NCBI GenBank assembly: GCA_017429205.1
Contig: JAFRPH010000002.1
Span: 50,721 to 114,720 of the forward strand
Source of the DNA: Bacteroidales bacterium
GTDB lineage: Bacteria > Bacteroidota > Bacteroidia > Bacteroidales > UBA932
Reading direction: 5' to 3'
DNA length: 64,000 bases
Part shown: one piece after another, positions 32,181 through 41,367 of the stretch
Layout: the number at the start of each line of letters is the position of its first letter
Numbering within the stretch: the stretch's first letter is position 1
Notes under the pieces: model-generated
What the model saw: only the letters and a program-made list of their open reading frames with translations
The model's database searches: none
Told to the model about the DNA's origin: nothing
Program-made: the position numbers and the translations under genes

Positions 32181-34449
32181 ATTTCTTGAACGTAAACCGC
32201 TTCGACCGCACCCTGTCGGAGCTGCCGCCGTAGAGCAGTTCATACTTGCCCGGGAGCGGAATCATGTCCTGCTTCTCTTCCGACCACCAGAGGAAGGTTT
32301 CGTCCTCCAGCGGGATGCACACCTTCACGGTCTTGCCGGCCGGAATGGTCACGCGGCGGAAGGCGCGGAGGGTCTTGACGGGGCCGTTCGGATCGTCCTT
32401 GCGGCGGACGTACACTTGGACGACCTCGGTGGCCTCGCGCTTGCCGGTGTTCTTCACCGGGATGATGAGCGAGTTGTTCTTCACTTTCGCCCGCTTGTAG
32501 CGGAACGTCGTGTAGCTGAGGCCGTAACCGAACGGATACAGGGGCTTGCCCTGGAAATAGCGGTAGGTGTGGCCCTTCATGTCGTAGTTCTCGAAATCCG
32601 GCAGGTCATCCACGCTGCGGTAGAAGGTGACGGGAAGCTTGCCGGAAGGGGCGACGTCGCCGAAGAGGACGTCCGTGATGGCCAGACCGCCCTCCTCACC
32701 CGGATACCAGGCCTGGAGAATGGCGTCGCAGGTCTCCGTCTCCGGGACCAGGCCGATGGCGCAGCCGGAGAAGTTCACGAGGACGACCTTCTTGCCGGCG
32801 TCGTGCAGAGCCTTCAGGAGGTCGCGCTGCACCTGGGGGAGTTCGATGTCCGTGCGGTCGCCGCCCTTGAAGCCGGGCAGCTGCACCGGCATCTCCTCGC
32901 CTTCCAGGCGGGGCGAGATGCCGCCCGCAAAGATGACGATGTCGATGTCCTTCAGGCTTTCGAGAACGGCCTCGACGTCCAGCGCCGGGAGGAAGTCCTT
33001 CTGCCGCTCGTCCTGGCGGCGGATATAGTTCTGGATATCCTGCACGCCGATGGCGAACTGCTTCGCGACGGCCTCCAGCTCGGCGCCGGTCATATGGCGG
33101 GCCTTCTCCAGCGGGTTGTTCGGATCGGGCTTGGGCATGAACTCGTCGGAGATCAAGCCGCAGCCGCGGACGTACTGGATGCCGGGAATCCGCTCCTTGA
33201 GGGCATCGTAGAGAGTAATCGTCCGGTTAGGGACGGGATTGTAGTTGCCCCACTGCATCTTCGCGTCATCCCCGTTGGGGCCCACCAGTGCGATCCGCGC
33301 ATTGGCAGCGAGCGGCAGGATGCCGCCCTTGTTCTGGAGGAGAACCATCGTCTCCTGCGCCATCTTCCGGGAAAGGGCGAGGTGCTCCTCCCCTTCCACG
33401 ATGGACGGAGAAAGGTGGTCCCAGAGGGAGATGTCGTCCATCTCGCCCAGGCGGTAGCGGGCCGCGAACAGGCGGATCAGGTTCCGGTCCAGGTCCTTCT
33501 CGTCCAGCAGGCCGCGCTCCACGGCCTCCGGAATATGATGATACGTCCCGCCGCACTCGGTGTCCACGCCGGAGTGGATGGCCAGGGCCGCCGCGGCGGC
33601 GACATCAGGCACGTACTCGTGATGGTTCTTGCGGTAGAAGTCGTCGACGGCGCCGCAGTCGGAGGTGATGATGCCCTTGTAGCCCCATTCACCCCGGAGG
33701 ATCTTGTTGATGAGTTCGTCAGAGGCGCCGCAGGGAACGCCGCGGAAGCGGTTGTAGGCGGTCATCACTTCCTGGACATCGGCCTTGACCACCAGGTCCT
33801 TGAAGGCCGGGAGGTAGGTCTCGCGGAGGTCGCGCTCGGAGACGACGGCGTCATAGCTGTGGCGGTTCCATTCCGGGCCGGAGTGGACGGCGTAGTGCTT
33901 CGCGCAGGCGTGGGCCTTCAAGACCGGGGAATCCGACGGCCCTTGCAGGCCGCGGACGACGGCCATGCCCAGCTGGCCCGTCAGGTACGGGTCCTCGCCG
34001 TAAGTTTCCATGCCCCGTCCCCAGCGCGGGTCGCGGAAGATGTTGATGTTCGGGGTCCAGAAAGTGACGCCCTGGTACTGCTTCACCAGGCCCGTCTTCC
34101 GGGCCTCGTCGTACTTCACCCGGGCCTCGTCGCTGACGGCCGTGAAGACCTCGTAAACCAGCGGTTCATCGAAGGAGGCGGCCATGCCGATGGGCTGCGG
34201 GAACACCGTGGCGGCCCCGTTGCGGGCCACGCCGTGCAGCGCCTCGCTCCACCAGTTGTAGGCCTTGATGCCCAGGGCGGGCACCGCGGCGGACGAATTC
34301 ATGGACAGGGACATCTTTTCCTCCAGGGTCAGGCGGGAAACGAGGTCCGCCGCCCGCTCTTCGGGCGTCAGGGAACGGTCTTTGTAGGGTTGTGCCGACA
34401 GGGCGGCAGTCACGGTGCAGAGCATCAGGATCGTGGTCAGTCGTTTCAT
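32179..34449 (-). CDS. Glycoside hydrolase family 3, beta-xylosidase type
   Basis: A 756-residue exported GH3 (signal MKRLTTILMLCTVTAALSAQ; no lipobox). YNWWSEALHGVARNG (64-78), FRDPRWGRGMETYGEDPYL and KHYAVHSGPE (184-193) are followed by the nucleophile in ITSDCGAVDDF (Asp264). This SDCGAV form is characteristic of xylan 1,4-beta-xylosidases such as Prevotella Xyl3A. The second domain and a C-terminal Fn3-like domain are complete. A promoter is at 34487-34516. Substrate assignment is from motif only. Confidence 0.9.
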   Translation of the reverse strand: MKRLTTILMLCTVTAALSAQPYKDRSLTPEERAADLVSRLTLEEKMSLSMNSSAAVPALGIKAYNWWSEALHGVARNGAATVFPQPIGMAASFDEPLVYEVFTAVSDEARVKYDEARKTGLVKQYQGVTFWTPNINIFRDPRWGRGMETYGEDPYLTGQLGMAVVRGLQGPSDSPVLKAHACAKHYAVHSGPEWNRHSYDAVVSERDLRETYLPAFKDLVVKADVQEVMTAYNRFRGVPCGASDELINKILRGEWGYKGIITSDCGAVDDFYRKNHHEYVPDVAAAAALAIHSGVDTECGGTYHHIPEAVERGLLDEKDLDRNLIRLFAARYRLGEMDDISLWDHLSPSIVEGEEHLALSRKMAQETMVLLQNKGGILPLAANARIALVGPNGDDAKMQWGNYNPVPNRTITLYDALKERIPGIQYVRGCGLISDEFMPKPDPNNPLEKARHMTGAELEAVAKQFAIGVQDIQNYIRRQDERQKDFLPALDVEAVLESLKDIDIVIFAGGISPRLEGEEMPVQLPGFKGGDRTDIELPQVQRDLLKALHDAGKKVVLVNFSGCAIGLVPETETCDAILQAWYPGEEGGLAITDVLFGDVAPSGKLPVTFYRSVDDLPDFENYDMKGHTYRYFQGKPLYPFGYGLSYTTFRYKRAKVKNNSLIIPVKNTGKREATEVVQVYVRRKDDPNGPVKTLRAFRRVTIPAGKTVKVCIPLEDETFLWWSEEKQDMIPLPGKYELLYGGSSDRVRSKRFTFKK

Positions 34450-34486
34450 TATCAGGGAGATGTTGGATTTGACTCGGTTATTTTTA

Positions 34487-34516
34487 CAAAATTAAGAAAA
34501 ACGGACGGAATACAAA
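34487..34516 (-). promoter_or_regulatory. Promoter of the xylosidase-type GH3 gene
   Basis: Minus-strand -7 box TAATTTTG (34487-34494) with TTTG (34513-34516) 18 bases upstream; slightly short spacer. Confidence 0.55.
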
Positions 34517-34543
34517 GGTATTTTCCGTAAATTTGTGGTTGCT

Positions 34544-36037
34544 ATGGCAGATATGAAAACCCTGGCCAAGGATACGGCCATCTACGGACTCAGCAGCATC
34601 ATCGGGCGGTTTTTGAACTACCTGCTCGTTCCCCTCTACACCTACAAGATCGCGGCGGCCAGCGGCGGCTACGGCGTCATCACGAACCTGTACGCCTATA
34701 CCGCCCTCCTGCTGGTCATCCTGACCTACGGGATGGAGACGACCTTCTTCCGTTTCGCGAACAAGGAGGGCGAGGACCCGAAGCTGGTGTACTCCTCCAT
34801 CCTCCGGATGGTCGGCCTCACCTCGCTGGTTTTCATCGGCCTGGTGTTCGCCTTCATCGGGCCCATCTCCTCGGCCATGGGGTATCCGGAGCATCCGTCC
34901 TACATCTGGTCGCTTGCCATCGTGGTGGCCCTGGACGCCTTCCAGGCCATCCTGTTCTCCTACCTGCGGTACCAGAAGCGGCCCCTGAAGTTCGCGGCGC
35001 TGAAACTGCTGTTCATCGGCCTGAACATCGCCCTGAACCTGGTGTACTTCGTCCTGCTTCCCAAGCTGTATGACGGGAATCCGGCCGTGTGGGGCAAGCT
35101 GTACAACCCCGAGGTGGGCGTCGGTTATGTCTTCTATATCAACCTGTTCTGCACTTCCCTCGTCACCTTCTTCTTCGCGAAGGAGCTGAAGGGCATCGGC
35201 TACGGGTTCGACTGGAACCTGTGCAAGCGGATGCTCTCCTACAGCTGGCCCATCCTGGTGCTCGGCATCGCCGGCATCCTGAACCAGACGGCCGACAAGA
35301 TCCTCTTCCCGAAGGTCTATCCCGGGGCCGATGCGAACGTCCAGCTGGGCATCTACGGCGCCGTCGTGAAGATCGCGATGATCATGGCGCTCATCACGCA
35401 GGCCTTCCGCTACGCCTACGAGCCGTTCGTGTTCGGCAACTCCCGCGAGAAGGACAACAAGGAGACCTATGCGAAAGGGATGAAGTATTTCGTCATCTTC
35501 ACGCTGCTGGCCTTCCTGTGCGTCATGGCCTATATGAACGTCCTGCGTTACATCATCAAGAGCGACTACTGGGACGGCCTGAAGGTGGTCCCGATCGTGA
35601 TGGCGGCGGAGATGATGATGGGCATCTACTTCAACCTGTCCTTCTGGTATAAATTGACCGACAAGACCATCTGGGGCGCCATCTTCTCCGGCATCGGCTG
35701 CGCCGTCCTGATCGGCATCAACGTCCTCCTGGTCCCGAAATACGGCTACATGGCCTGCGCCTGGGGCGGTTTCGCCGGCTACGGCGTCGCGATGCTGCTG
35801 TCTTATTTCGTCGGGCAGAAGTACTATCCCATCGACTATCCCATCAAGGACATGCTCATCTACACGCTCCTGGCGGCCGTGCTCTTTGTGGGCATCACCT
35901 ACTCCAACAAGCTCCTCGGCTTCTGGCCGGCCATCCTCGTGAACACGGTCCTGGTCTGCGCTTTCCTCGCCTACATCGTGAAGAAGGACCTGCCGCTGGC
36001 GGAGATTCCGGTGATCGGAAAATACTTCAAGAAATAA
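34544..36037 (+). CDS. Polysaccharide flippase family protein (Wzx/MATE-like)
   Basis: A 497-residue integral membrane protein with about 13-14 helices. The N terminus LAKDTAIYGLSSIIGRFLNYLLVPLYTY is the typical start of the polysaccharide-biosynthesis (MOP superfamily) branch; ILNQTADKILFPKVYP and MAYMNVLRYIIKSDYWDGLKVVPIVMAAEMMMGIYFNLSFWYKLT match too. It probably moves a lipid-linked oligosaccharide across the inner membrane. No glycan operon surrounds it; it stands alone with a -7 box TAAATTTG (34528-34535) ending 8 bases before the chosen ATG. A second ATG is 3 codons later. A clear terminator follows. Confidence 0.85.
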   Translation: MADMKTLAKDTAIYGLSSIIGRFLNYLLVPLYTYKIAAASGGYGVITNLYAYTALLLVILTYGMETTFFRFANKEGEDPKLVYSSILRMVGLTSLVFIGLVFAFIGPISSAMGYPEHPSYIWSLAIVVALDAFQAILFSYLRYQKRPLKFAALKLLFIGLNIALNLVYFVLLPKLYDGNPAVWGKLYNPEVGVGYVFYINLFCTSLVTFFFAKELKGIGYGFDWNLCKRMLSYSWPILVLGIAGILNQTADKILFPKVYPGADANVQLGIYGAVVKIAMIMALITQAFRYAYEPFVFGNSREKDNKETYAKGMKYFVIFTLLAFLCVMAYMNVLRYIIKSDYWDGLKVVPIVMAAEMMMGIYFNLSFWYKLTDKTIWGAIFSGIGCAVLIGINVLLVPKYGYMACAWGGFAGYGVAMLLSYFVGQKYYPIDYPIKDMLIYTLLAAVLFVGITYSNKLLGFWPAILVNTVLVCAFLAYIVKKDLPLAEIPVIGKYFKK

Positions 36038-36041
36038 CAGA

Positions 36042-36064
36042 AGCCCGGTCCGCCGGGCTTTTTT
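36042..36064 (+). terminator. Rho-independent terminator after the flippase gene
   Basis: AGCCCGG-TCCG-CCGGGCT hairpin (36042-36059) followed by a run of T (to 36064), 4 bases after the stop codon. Confidence 0.9.
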
Positions 36065-36067
36065 CTT

Positions 36068-36094
36068 GTCATTCCGAGCGAAGCGAAGGAATCT
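36068..36094. repeat. Dispersed palindromic repeat copy
   Basis: 27 bases, GTCATTCCGAG...GGAATCT, between the flippase terminator and the hut promoter. Confidence 0.75.
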
Positions 36095-36126
36095 TGTTAC
36101 AATTTGAAAACAAATTGCTATCTTTG
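36094..36126 (+). promoter_or_regulatory. hut operon promoter with an operator-like palindrome
   Basis: -7 box TATCTTTG at 36119-36126, with a TTG at 36094-36096 22 bases upstream. The spacer holds a perfect inverted repeat CAATTTG-AAAA-CAAATTG (36100-36117), ending two bases before the -7 box, a place where a bound protein would block polymerase. No hut regulator gene is encoded nearby. Confidence 0.6.
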
Positions 36127-36151
36127 AAAGATAAACTGATAACCTTTTTCT

Positions 36152-37858
36152 ATGAAAAGAATCATCGAATGCGTGCCCAACTATAGCGAAGGGCGGGACA
36201 AGTCGGTCATCGACGCCATCGTGGCGGCGATCGCCGCGGTCGAAGGCGTGAAGGTGCTGGACGTGGACCCCGGCGAGGCGACGAACCGGACGGTCGTGAC
36301 CTTCGTGGGCGAGCCGGAGCCGGTCGTCGAGGCCGCCTTCCGGGGCGCCGCGAAAGCCCAGGAATTGATTGACATGCGCCTGCATCACGGCGCGCACCCG
36401 CGCAGCGGGGCCACCGACGTGCTGCCGCTCATCCCCGTGTCCGGGATTACGCTGGAAGAATGCGCCACGCTGGCCCGCGGGCTCGCGGAGCGAATGTATA
36501 AGGAACTCGGCATCCCCTGCTATTGCTACGAGGCCGCGGCCTTCAAGCCGGAACGGCGGAACCTGGCCGTATGCCGGGCGGGCGAATACGAGGCCCTGCC
36601 CGAGAAGATGGCCGATCCGGACCGCAAGCCGGACTTCGGCGGGGCGTATGACGAAGTCGCCGCCCGCGCCGGCGCCACCAACGTGGGCGCCCGCAACTTT
36701 CTCATCGCGGTCAACTACAACCTGAACACCACCTCCACCCGCCGCGCAATGGCCGTCGCCTTCGACGTGCGCGAGAAGGGCCGCAAGGCCCGCGAGGGCG
36801 GCTCCCTCACCGGCAAGCTGCTGAAGGACGAGAAGGGCGAGCAGATCTGGATTCCCGGCACCCTGAAAGGCTGCAAGGCCATCGGCTGGTACATCGACGA
36901 ATACGGCATCGCGCAGGTGTCGATGAATATCACGGACATCGACACGGTGCCCCTGCACGTCGCCTACGAGGAGGTCTGCCGCGCCGCGGCCGCCCGCGGG
37001 CTCAAGGTCACCGGCGTGGAAATCGTCGGCCTGGTCCCGAAGCGCGTCCTCATCGACGCGGGCAAGTTCTACCTGGCCAAGCAGCAGCGTTCGCTGGGCA
37101 TTTCCGAGGAGGAAATCCTCAAGATTGCCGTCAAATCGATGTCCCTGGACGACCTCAAGCCCTTCAATCCGAAGGAGAAGGTCATCGAATACCTGATGGA
37201 GGACGAGGCGGAACTCGCGGTCCGCGAGAAGCTGATCCGGATGTCCGTCAAGGGCTTCGCCGCCGAGACGGCCTCCGAGTCCCCCGCCCCGGGCGGCGGG
37301 TCGATTTCGGCCTATATGGGCGCGCTCGGCGCCGCCCTCGCCACGATGGTCGCGAACCTGTCCTCGCACAAGCGCGGCTGGGACGACCGCTGGAAGGAAT
37401 TCTCCGACGTCGCCGAAAAGGGCCAGGCCCTGATGGCGGAACTCCTCGCCCTGGTCGACGAGGACACGGCCGCCTTCAACCGCATCATGGACTGCTTCTC
37501 GATGCCGAAGGGCACGCCCGAGGAGAAGGCCGCCCGCGCCGCCGCGCTCGAAGAGGCGACGCTCTACGCCGCCTCCGTGCCGCTGAAGACGATGGAAGCG
37601 GCCCTGAAGGCCCTCCCGCTGGCGCTGGAGATGGCGCAGAAGGGCAACCCGGCGTCGGCCTCCGACGCGGGCGTCGCGGCTCTCGCCGCCGTCGCCGGCA
37701 TCCGCGGCGCCGCCCTCAACGTCCGCATCAACGCCGCCGGCCTCACCGACAAAGCCCCCGCCGAACCGCTCCTGAAGCGCGCCGACGCCATCATCGCCGA
37801 AGCCCTCGCCCTGCAGGACCAGGTGCTCGCCGAAGTGAACAAGCATATCGAAGCCTGA
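36152..37858 (+). CDS. ftcD: Glutamate formiminotransferase-formiminotetrahydrofolate cyclodeaminase (fused)
   Basis: A 568-residue bifunctional enzyme. Residues 1 to about 330 are the formiminotransferase (ECVPNYSEGRD, RLHHGAHPRSGATDVLPLIPVSG, FLIAVNYNLNT). About 360-568 are the helical cyclodeaminase (ESPAPGGGSISAYMGALGAALATMVANLS, ASDAGVAALAA). It moves the formimino group from N-formimino-glutamate to tetrahydrofolate and deaminates it to methenyl-THF. With no hutG or hutF here, this sets the route: histidine to glutamate plus one-carbon folate. First gene of the operon. Confidence 0.95.
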   Translation: MKRIIECVPNYSEGRDKSVIDAIVAAIAAVEGVKVLDVDPGEATNRTVVTFVGEPEPVVEAAFRGAAKAQELIDMRLHHGAHPRSGATDVLPLIPVSGITLEECATLARGLAERMYKELGIPCYCYEAAAFKPERRNLAVCRAGEYEALPEKMADPDRKPDFGGAYDEVAARAGATNVGARNFLIAVNYNLNTTSTRRAMAVAFDVREKGRKAREGGSLTGKLLKDEKGEQIWIPGTLKGCKAIGWYIDEYGIAQVSMNITDIDTVPLHVAYEEVCRAAAARGLKVTGVEIVGLVPKRVLIDAGKFYLAKQQRSLGISEEEILKIAVKSMSLDDLKPFNPKEKVIEYLMEDEAELAVREKLIRMSVKGFAAETASESPAPGGGSISAYMGALGAALATMVANLSSHKRGWDDRWKEFSDVAEKGQALMAELLALVDEDTAAFNRIMDCFSMPKGTPEEKAARAAALEEATLYAASVPLKTMEAALKALPLALEMAQKGNPASASDAGVAALAAVAGIRGAALNVRINAAGLTDKAPAEPLLKRADAIIAEALALQDQVLAEVNKHIEA

Positions 37859-37861
37859 ACT

Positions 37862-39883
37862 ATGAACAAATTCCAAGAAGAAATCTTGGCGGGCATTCCG
37901 GCGGAGCTGCCGGAGGTGAAGCCGTATGATCCGGAGATCAACCACGCCCCCAAGCGGAAGGATATCCTGACCGGCGAGGAGAAGGTGCTGGCGCTGAAGA
38001 ATGCGCTGCGCTATTTCCCGGCCAAGCATCACGCCGTGCTGGCGAAGGAGTTCGCCGAAGAGCTGCACAAGTACGGACGCATCTATATGTACCGTTTCCG
38101 GCCGTCCTATGAGATGTATGCCCGGCCCATCGACGAGTATCCGGCCAAGTCCCGGCAGGCGGCGGCCATCATGGCGATGATCCAGAACAACCTGGATCCG
38201 CGCGTGGCCCAGCACCCGCACGAGCTCATCATCTACGGCGGCAACGGCGCCATCTTCCAGAACTGGGCGCAGTACCGCCTCGTGATGCAGTACCTCGCCA
38301 CGATGACGGACGAGCAGACGCTCGTGATGTACTCCGGCCATCCGCTGGGCCTCTTCCCGAGCCACAAGGATGCCCCGCGGGTGATCGTCACCAACGGCAT
38401 GGTCATCCCGAACTACTCGAAGCCCGACCACTGGGAGAAGTTCAACGCCCTGGGCGTGAGCCAATACGGCCAGATGACGGCCGGCTCCTATATGTACATC
38501 GGCCCCCAGGGCATCGTCCACGGCACCACCATCACGGTGATGAACGCCGCGCGGAAGCAGCTGAAGGCCAAAGGCCTGAACGGCGACGACCGCGGCGGGC
38601 TGCTGTTCGTGACGGCGGGACTCGGCGGCATGTCGGGCGCCCAGCCGAAGGCGGGCAACATCGCCGGTGTGGTGAGCGTCACGGCCGAAATCAATCCCAA
38701 GGCCGCGGAGAAGCGCTACGCGCAGGGTTGGGTCGACGAGCTCCACACGGACCTGGACGAGCTCATCCCCCGCATCCGCAAGGCGGTGGCCGGGAAGGAG
38801 GTCGTCTCCCTCGCCTACGTGGGCAACATCGTGGACCTGTGGGAGCGCCTCGCGGACGAAGGCGTCCACGTGGACCTAGGCTCCGACCAGACATCCCTCC
38901 ACAACCCGTGGGCGGGCGGCTACTACCCCGTGGGCTACAGTCTCGAGGAGTCCAAGAAGATGATGGCCGAGGAGCCGGCGCGGTTCAAGGAGGCGGTCCA
39001 GGCGTCGCTCCGACGCCACGTCGCCGCCGTGAACCGCCTCGCCGACCGAGGCATGTACTTCTTCGACTACGGCAACGCCTTCCTCCTGGAAAGCTCCCGC
39101 GCCGGGGCCGATGTCCTCAAGGCCGACGGCACCTTCCGGTATCCGTCCTATGTGCAGGACATCATGGGCCCGCTCTATTTCGACTACGGGTTCGGCCCGT
39201 TCCGCTGGGTGTGCATGAGCGAGAAGCCGGAGGACCTCGCGAAGTCCGACGCCCTCGCGATGAAGGTTCTCGGCGAAATCGCCGCTACGGCCCCCGAGGA
39301 GATCGCCGGGCAGATGCGCGACAACATCCACTGGATCGAGGAAGCCGGCCGAAACCACCTCGTGGTGGGCTCCCAGGCCCGCATCCTCTACGCCGACTGC
39401 GAAGGCCGCACCAAGATCGCCCTCGCCTTCAACGACGCCATCCGCAAGGGCGAGATCACCGCGCCCATCGTCCTGGGCCGCGACCACCACGACGTCTCCG
39501 GCACGGACTCCCCGTTCCGCGAGACTTCCAACATCTACGACGGCTCGCAGTTCACCGCCGACATGGCCGTCCAGAACGTCATCGGCGACGGCTTCCGCGG
39601 CGCCACGTGGGTGTCCATCCACAACGGCGGCGGCGTGGGCTGGGGCGAGGTCATTAACGGTGGCTTCGGCATGGTCATCGACGGCAGCGACGACAGCGCC
39701 CGCCACATCCGCGAAATGCTGTTCTGGGACGTGAACAACGGCATCGCCCGCCGCAGCTGGGCCCGGAACGAGGGCGCCCGTTTCGCCATCGAGCGCGAAA
39801 TGGCCCGCACCCCCGGACTCAAGGTCACCCTCCCGAACTTCGCCGACGAAACCCTCCTCCGTAAAACCCTGAACGAACTATGA
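37862..39883 (+). CDS. hutU: Urocanate hydratase
   Basis: A 673-residue urocanase, longer than the roughly 555-residue proteobacterial form but with the core intact: ELIIYGGNGAIFQNWAQYRL, MYSGHPLGLFPSH, TAGSYMYIGPQGIVHGTT, FVTAGLGGMSGAQPKAGNIAG and DQTSLHNPWAGGYYPVGYS with NAD+-binding and active-site residues. The extra length lies in insertions in the central and C-terminal parts, as in eukaryote-like/Bacteroidota urocanases. It converts urocanate to imidazolonepropionate. It begins 3 bases after ftcD; its stop overlaps the hutH start as ATGA. Confidence 0.95.
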   Translation: MNKFQEEILAGIPAELPEVKPYDPEINHAPKRKDILTGEEKVLALKNALRYFPAKHHAVLAKEFAEELHKYGRIYMYRFRPSYEMYARPIDEYPAKSRQAAAIMAMIQNNLDPRVAQHPHELIIYGGNGAIFQNWAQYRLVMQYLATMTDEQTLVMYSGHPLGLFPSHKDAPRVIVTNGMVIPNYSKPDHWEKFNALGVSQYGQMTAGSYMYIGPQGIVHGTTITVMNAARKQLKAKGLNGDDRGGLLFVTAGLGGMSGAQPKAGNIAGVVSVTAEINPKAAEKRYAQGWVDELHTDLDELIPRIRKAVAGKEVVSLAYVGNIVDLWERLADEGVHVDLGSDQTSLHNPWAGGYYPVGYSLEESKKMMAEEPARFKEAVQASLRRHVAAVNRLADRGMYFFDYGNAFLLESSRAGADVLKADGTFRYPSYVQDIMGPLYFDYGFGPFRWVCMSEKPEDLAKSDALAMKVLGEIAATAPEEIAGQMRDNIHWIEEAGRNHLVVGSQARILYADCEGRTKIALAFNDAIRKGEITAPIVLGRDHHDVSGTDSPFRETSNIYDGSQFTADMAVQNVIGDGFRGATWVSIHNGGGVGWGEVINGGFGMVIDGSDDSARHIREMLFWDVNNGIARRSWARNEGARFAIEREMARTPGLKVTLPNFADETLLRKTLNEL

Positions 39884-41367
39884 TCCATACCATCTCCACA
39901 GGCCGCATCACCCTCGAGCGCCTGAAAGAAATCATCGACAACCACGCCACCCTCGTCCTCTCGGAAGAGGCAAAGATGGCCATCCTCAAGTGCCGCCGCT
40001 ACCTGGACGAAAAGATGAAGGACCCGGAGAAGCCGATGTACGGCATCACCACGGGCTTCGGTTCCCTCTATAATGTCACCATCCCGGCCGACGAGCTCTC
40101 CCAGCTCCAGCACAACCTCGTGATGTCGCACGCCTGCGGCGCCGGCGAGACCGTCCGCCCGGAAATCGTGAAGCTGATGCTCTTCCTGAAGGCCCAGAGC
40201 CTGTCCTATGGCCATTCGGGGGCGCAGCTCATCACCGTGCAGCGACTCATCGACATGTTCAACGAGGACATCCTCCCGGTCGTGTACCAGCAGGGTTCGC
40301 TCGGCGCCTCCGGCGACCTTGCTCCCCTCGCCCACCTGAGCCTCCCGCTCATCGGCCTGGGCGAAGTCCTGTACCAGGGGAAGGTCCGTCCCGCCACGGA
40401 AGTATGGGCCGAAAAGGGCTGGGAGCCCATCACGCTCCAGTCCAAGGAAGGCCTGGCGCTGCTGAACGGCACCCAGTTCATGAGCGCCCACGCCGTCTAT
40501 TCCCTCCTCAAGAGCATGCGGCTCTCCGCCTGGGCGGACCGCATCGCTGCGATGTCGCTGGACGCCTATGACGGGCGCATCGAACCGTTCCTGCCGCTGA
40601 CGCACCTCATCCGCCCGCACACGGGCCAGATCGAGACCGGCAAGAAGTTCATGTCCACCCTGGAAGGCAGCGAACTCATCCGCCGTCCCAAGGAGCACGT
40701 CCAGGACCCGTACAGCTTCCGCTGCATCCCGCAGGTCCATGGCGCGGTGAAGGACAACATCAACTATGTGAAGTCGGTGATCGAGAACGAGATCAATTCC
40801 GCGACGGACAACCCGAACATTTTCCCGGACGAGGACATGATCATCTCCGCGGGCAACTTCCACGGCGAGCCCATCGCCATCCCGATGGACGCCCTCGCCA
40901 TCGCGATGTCGGAATTGGCAAGCATCTCTGAAAGACGCACTTACCAGCTCATCCACGGCCTCCGCGGTCTCCCGAAGTACCTGGTCGCCAATCCCGGCCT
41001 GAACAGTGGCTTCATGATCCCGCAGTACACCGCCGCGAGCATCGTGAGCCAGAACAAGGGGCTCTGCTGGCCCGCCTCCTGCGACTCGATTCCCTCGTCG
41101 CAGGGCCAGGAGGACCACGTGAGCATGGGCTCGAACTCCGCGACCAAGCTGGTCCGCGTCGTGGACAACACCGAAACGGTCCTGGGCATCGAACTCTTCA
41201 ACGCCGCCCAGGCCCTCGAGTTCCGCCGCCCGGCGAAGACCTCCCCCATCCTGGAGCGCATCTTCGAAGATTACCGCAAGGTCGTCCCCTTCATCGACAA
41301 CGACACCTACATGCACCCCCTGATCGAAAAGTCGGTGCAATTCATCCGCCAGGAGCAGTATCTATGA
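39880..41367 (+). CDS. hutH: Histidine ammonia-lyase
   Basis: A 495-residue aromatic-amino-acid ammonia-lyase. The MIO-forming Ala143-Ser144-Gly145 is in GSLGASGDLAPLAHL; YGITTGFG (54-61) supplies the catalytic Tyr, and QDPYSFRCIPQVHGA and the C-terminal SCDSIPSSQGQEDHVSMG are HAL-type. His rather than Tyr use is inferred from the hut context and the QED motif. It makes urocanate and ammonia. ATGA overlaps couple it to hutU before and hutI after. Confidence 0.95.
   Translation: MIHTISTGRITLERLKEIIDNHATLVLSEEAKMAILKCRRYLDEKMKDPEKPMYGITTGFGSLYNVTIPADELSQLQHNLVMSHACGAGETVRPEIVKLMLFLKAQSLSYGHSGAQLITVQRLIDMFNEDILPVVYQQGSLGASGDLAPLAHLSLPLIGLGEVLYQGKVRPATEVWAEKGWEPITLQSKEGLALLNGTQFMSAHAVYSLLKSMRLSAWADRIAAMSLDAYDGRIEPFLPLTHLIRPHTGQIETGKKFMSTLEGSELIRRPKEHVQDPYSFRCIPQVHGAVKDNINYVKSVIENEINSATDNPNIFPDEDMIISAGNFHGEPIAIPMDALAIAMSELASISERRTYQLIHGLRGLPKYLVANPGLNSGFMIPQYTAASIVSQNKGLCWPASCDSIPSSQGQEDHVSMGSNSATKLVRVVDNTETVLGIELFNAAQALEFRRPAKTSPILERIFEDYRKVVPFIDNDTYMHPLIEKSVQFIRQEQYL

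Noticed and set aside
34484..38869. A 1461-residue open frame on the minus strand
   Set aside because: It is antisense to the flippase, ftcD and part of hutU; composition is His/Gly/Val/Arg-rich and matches no family. GC-rich codon bias on the plus strand creates it.
37862..39883. hutU as a fusion or misassembled gene because of its 673-residue length
   Set aside because: The extra length is distributed as insertions within the urocanase fold, as in other Bacteroidota and eukaryotic enzymes.
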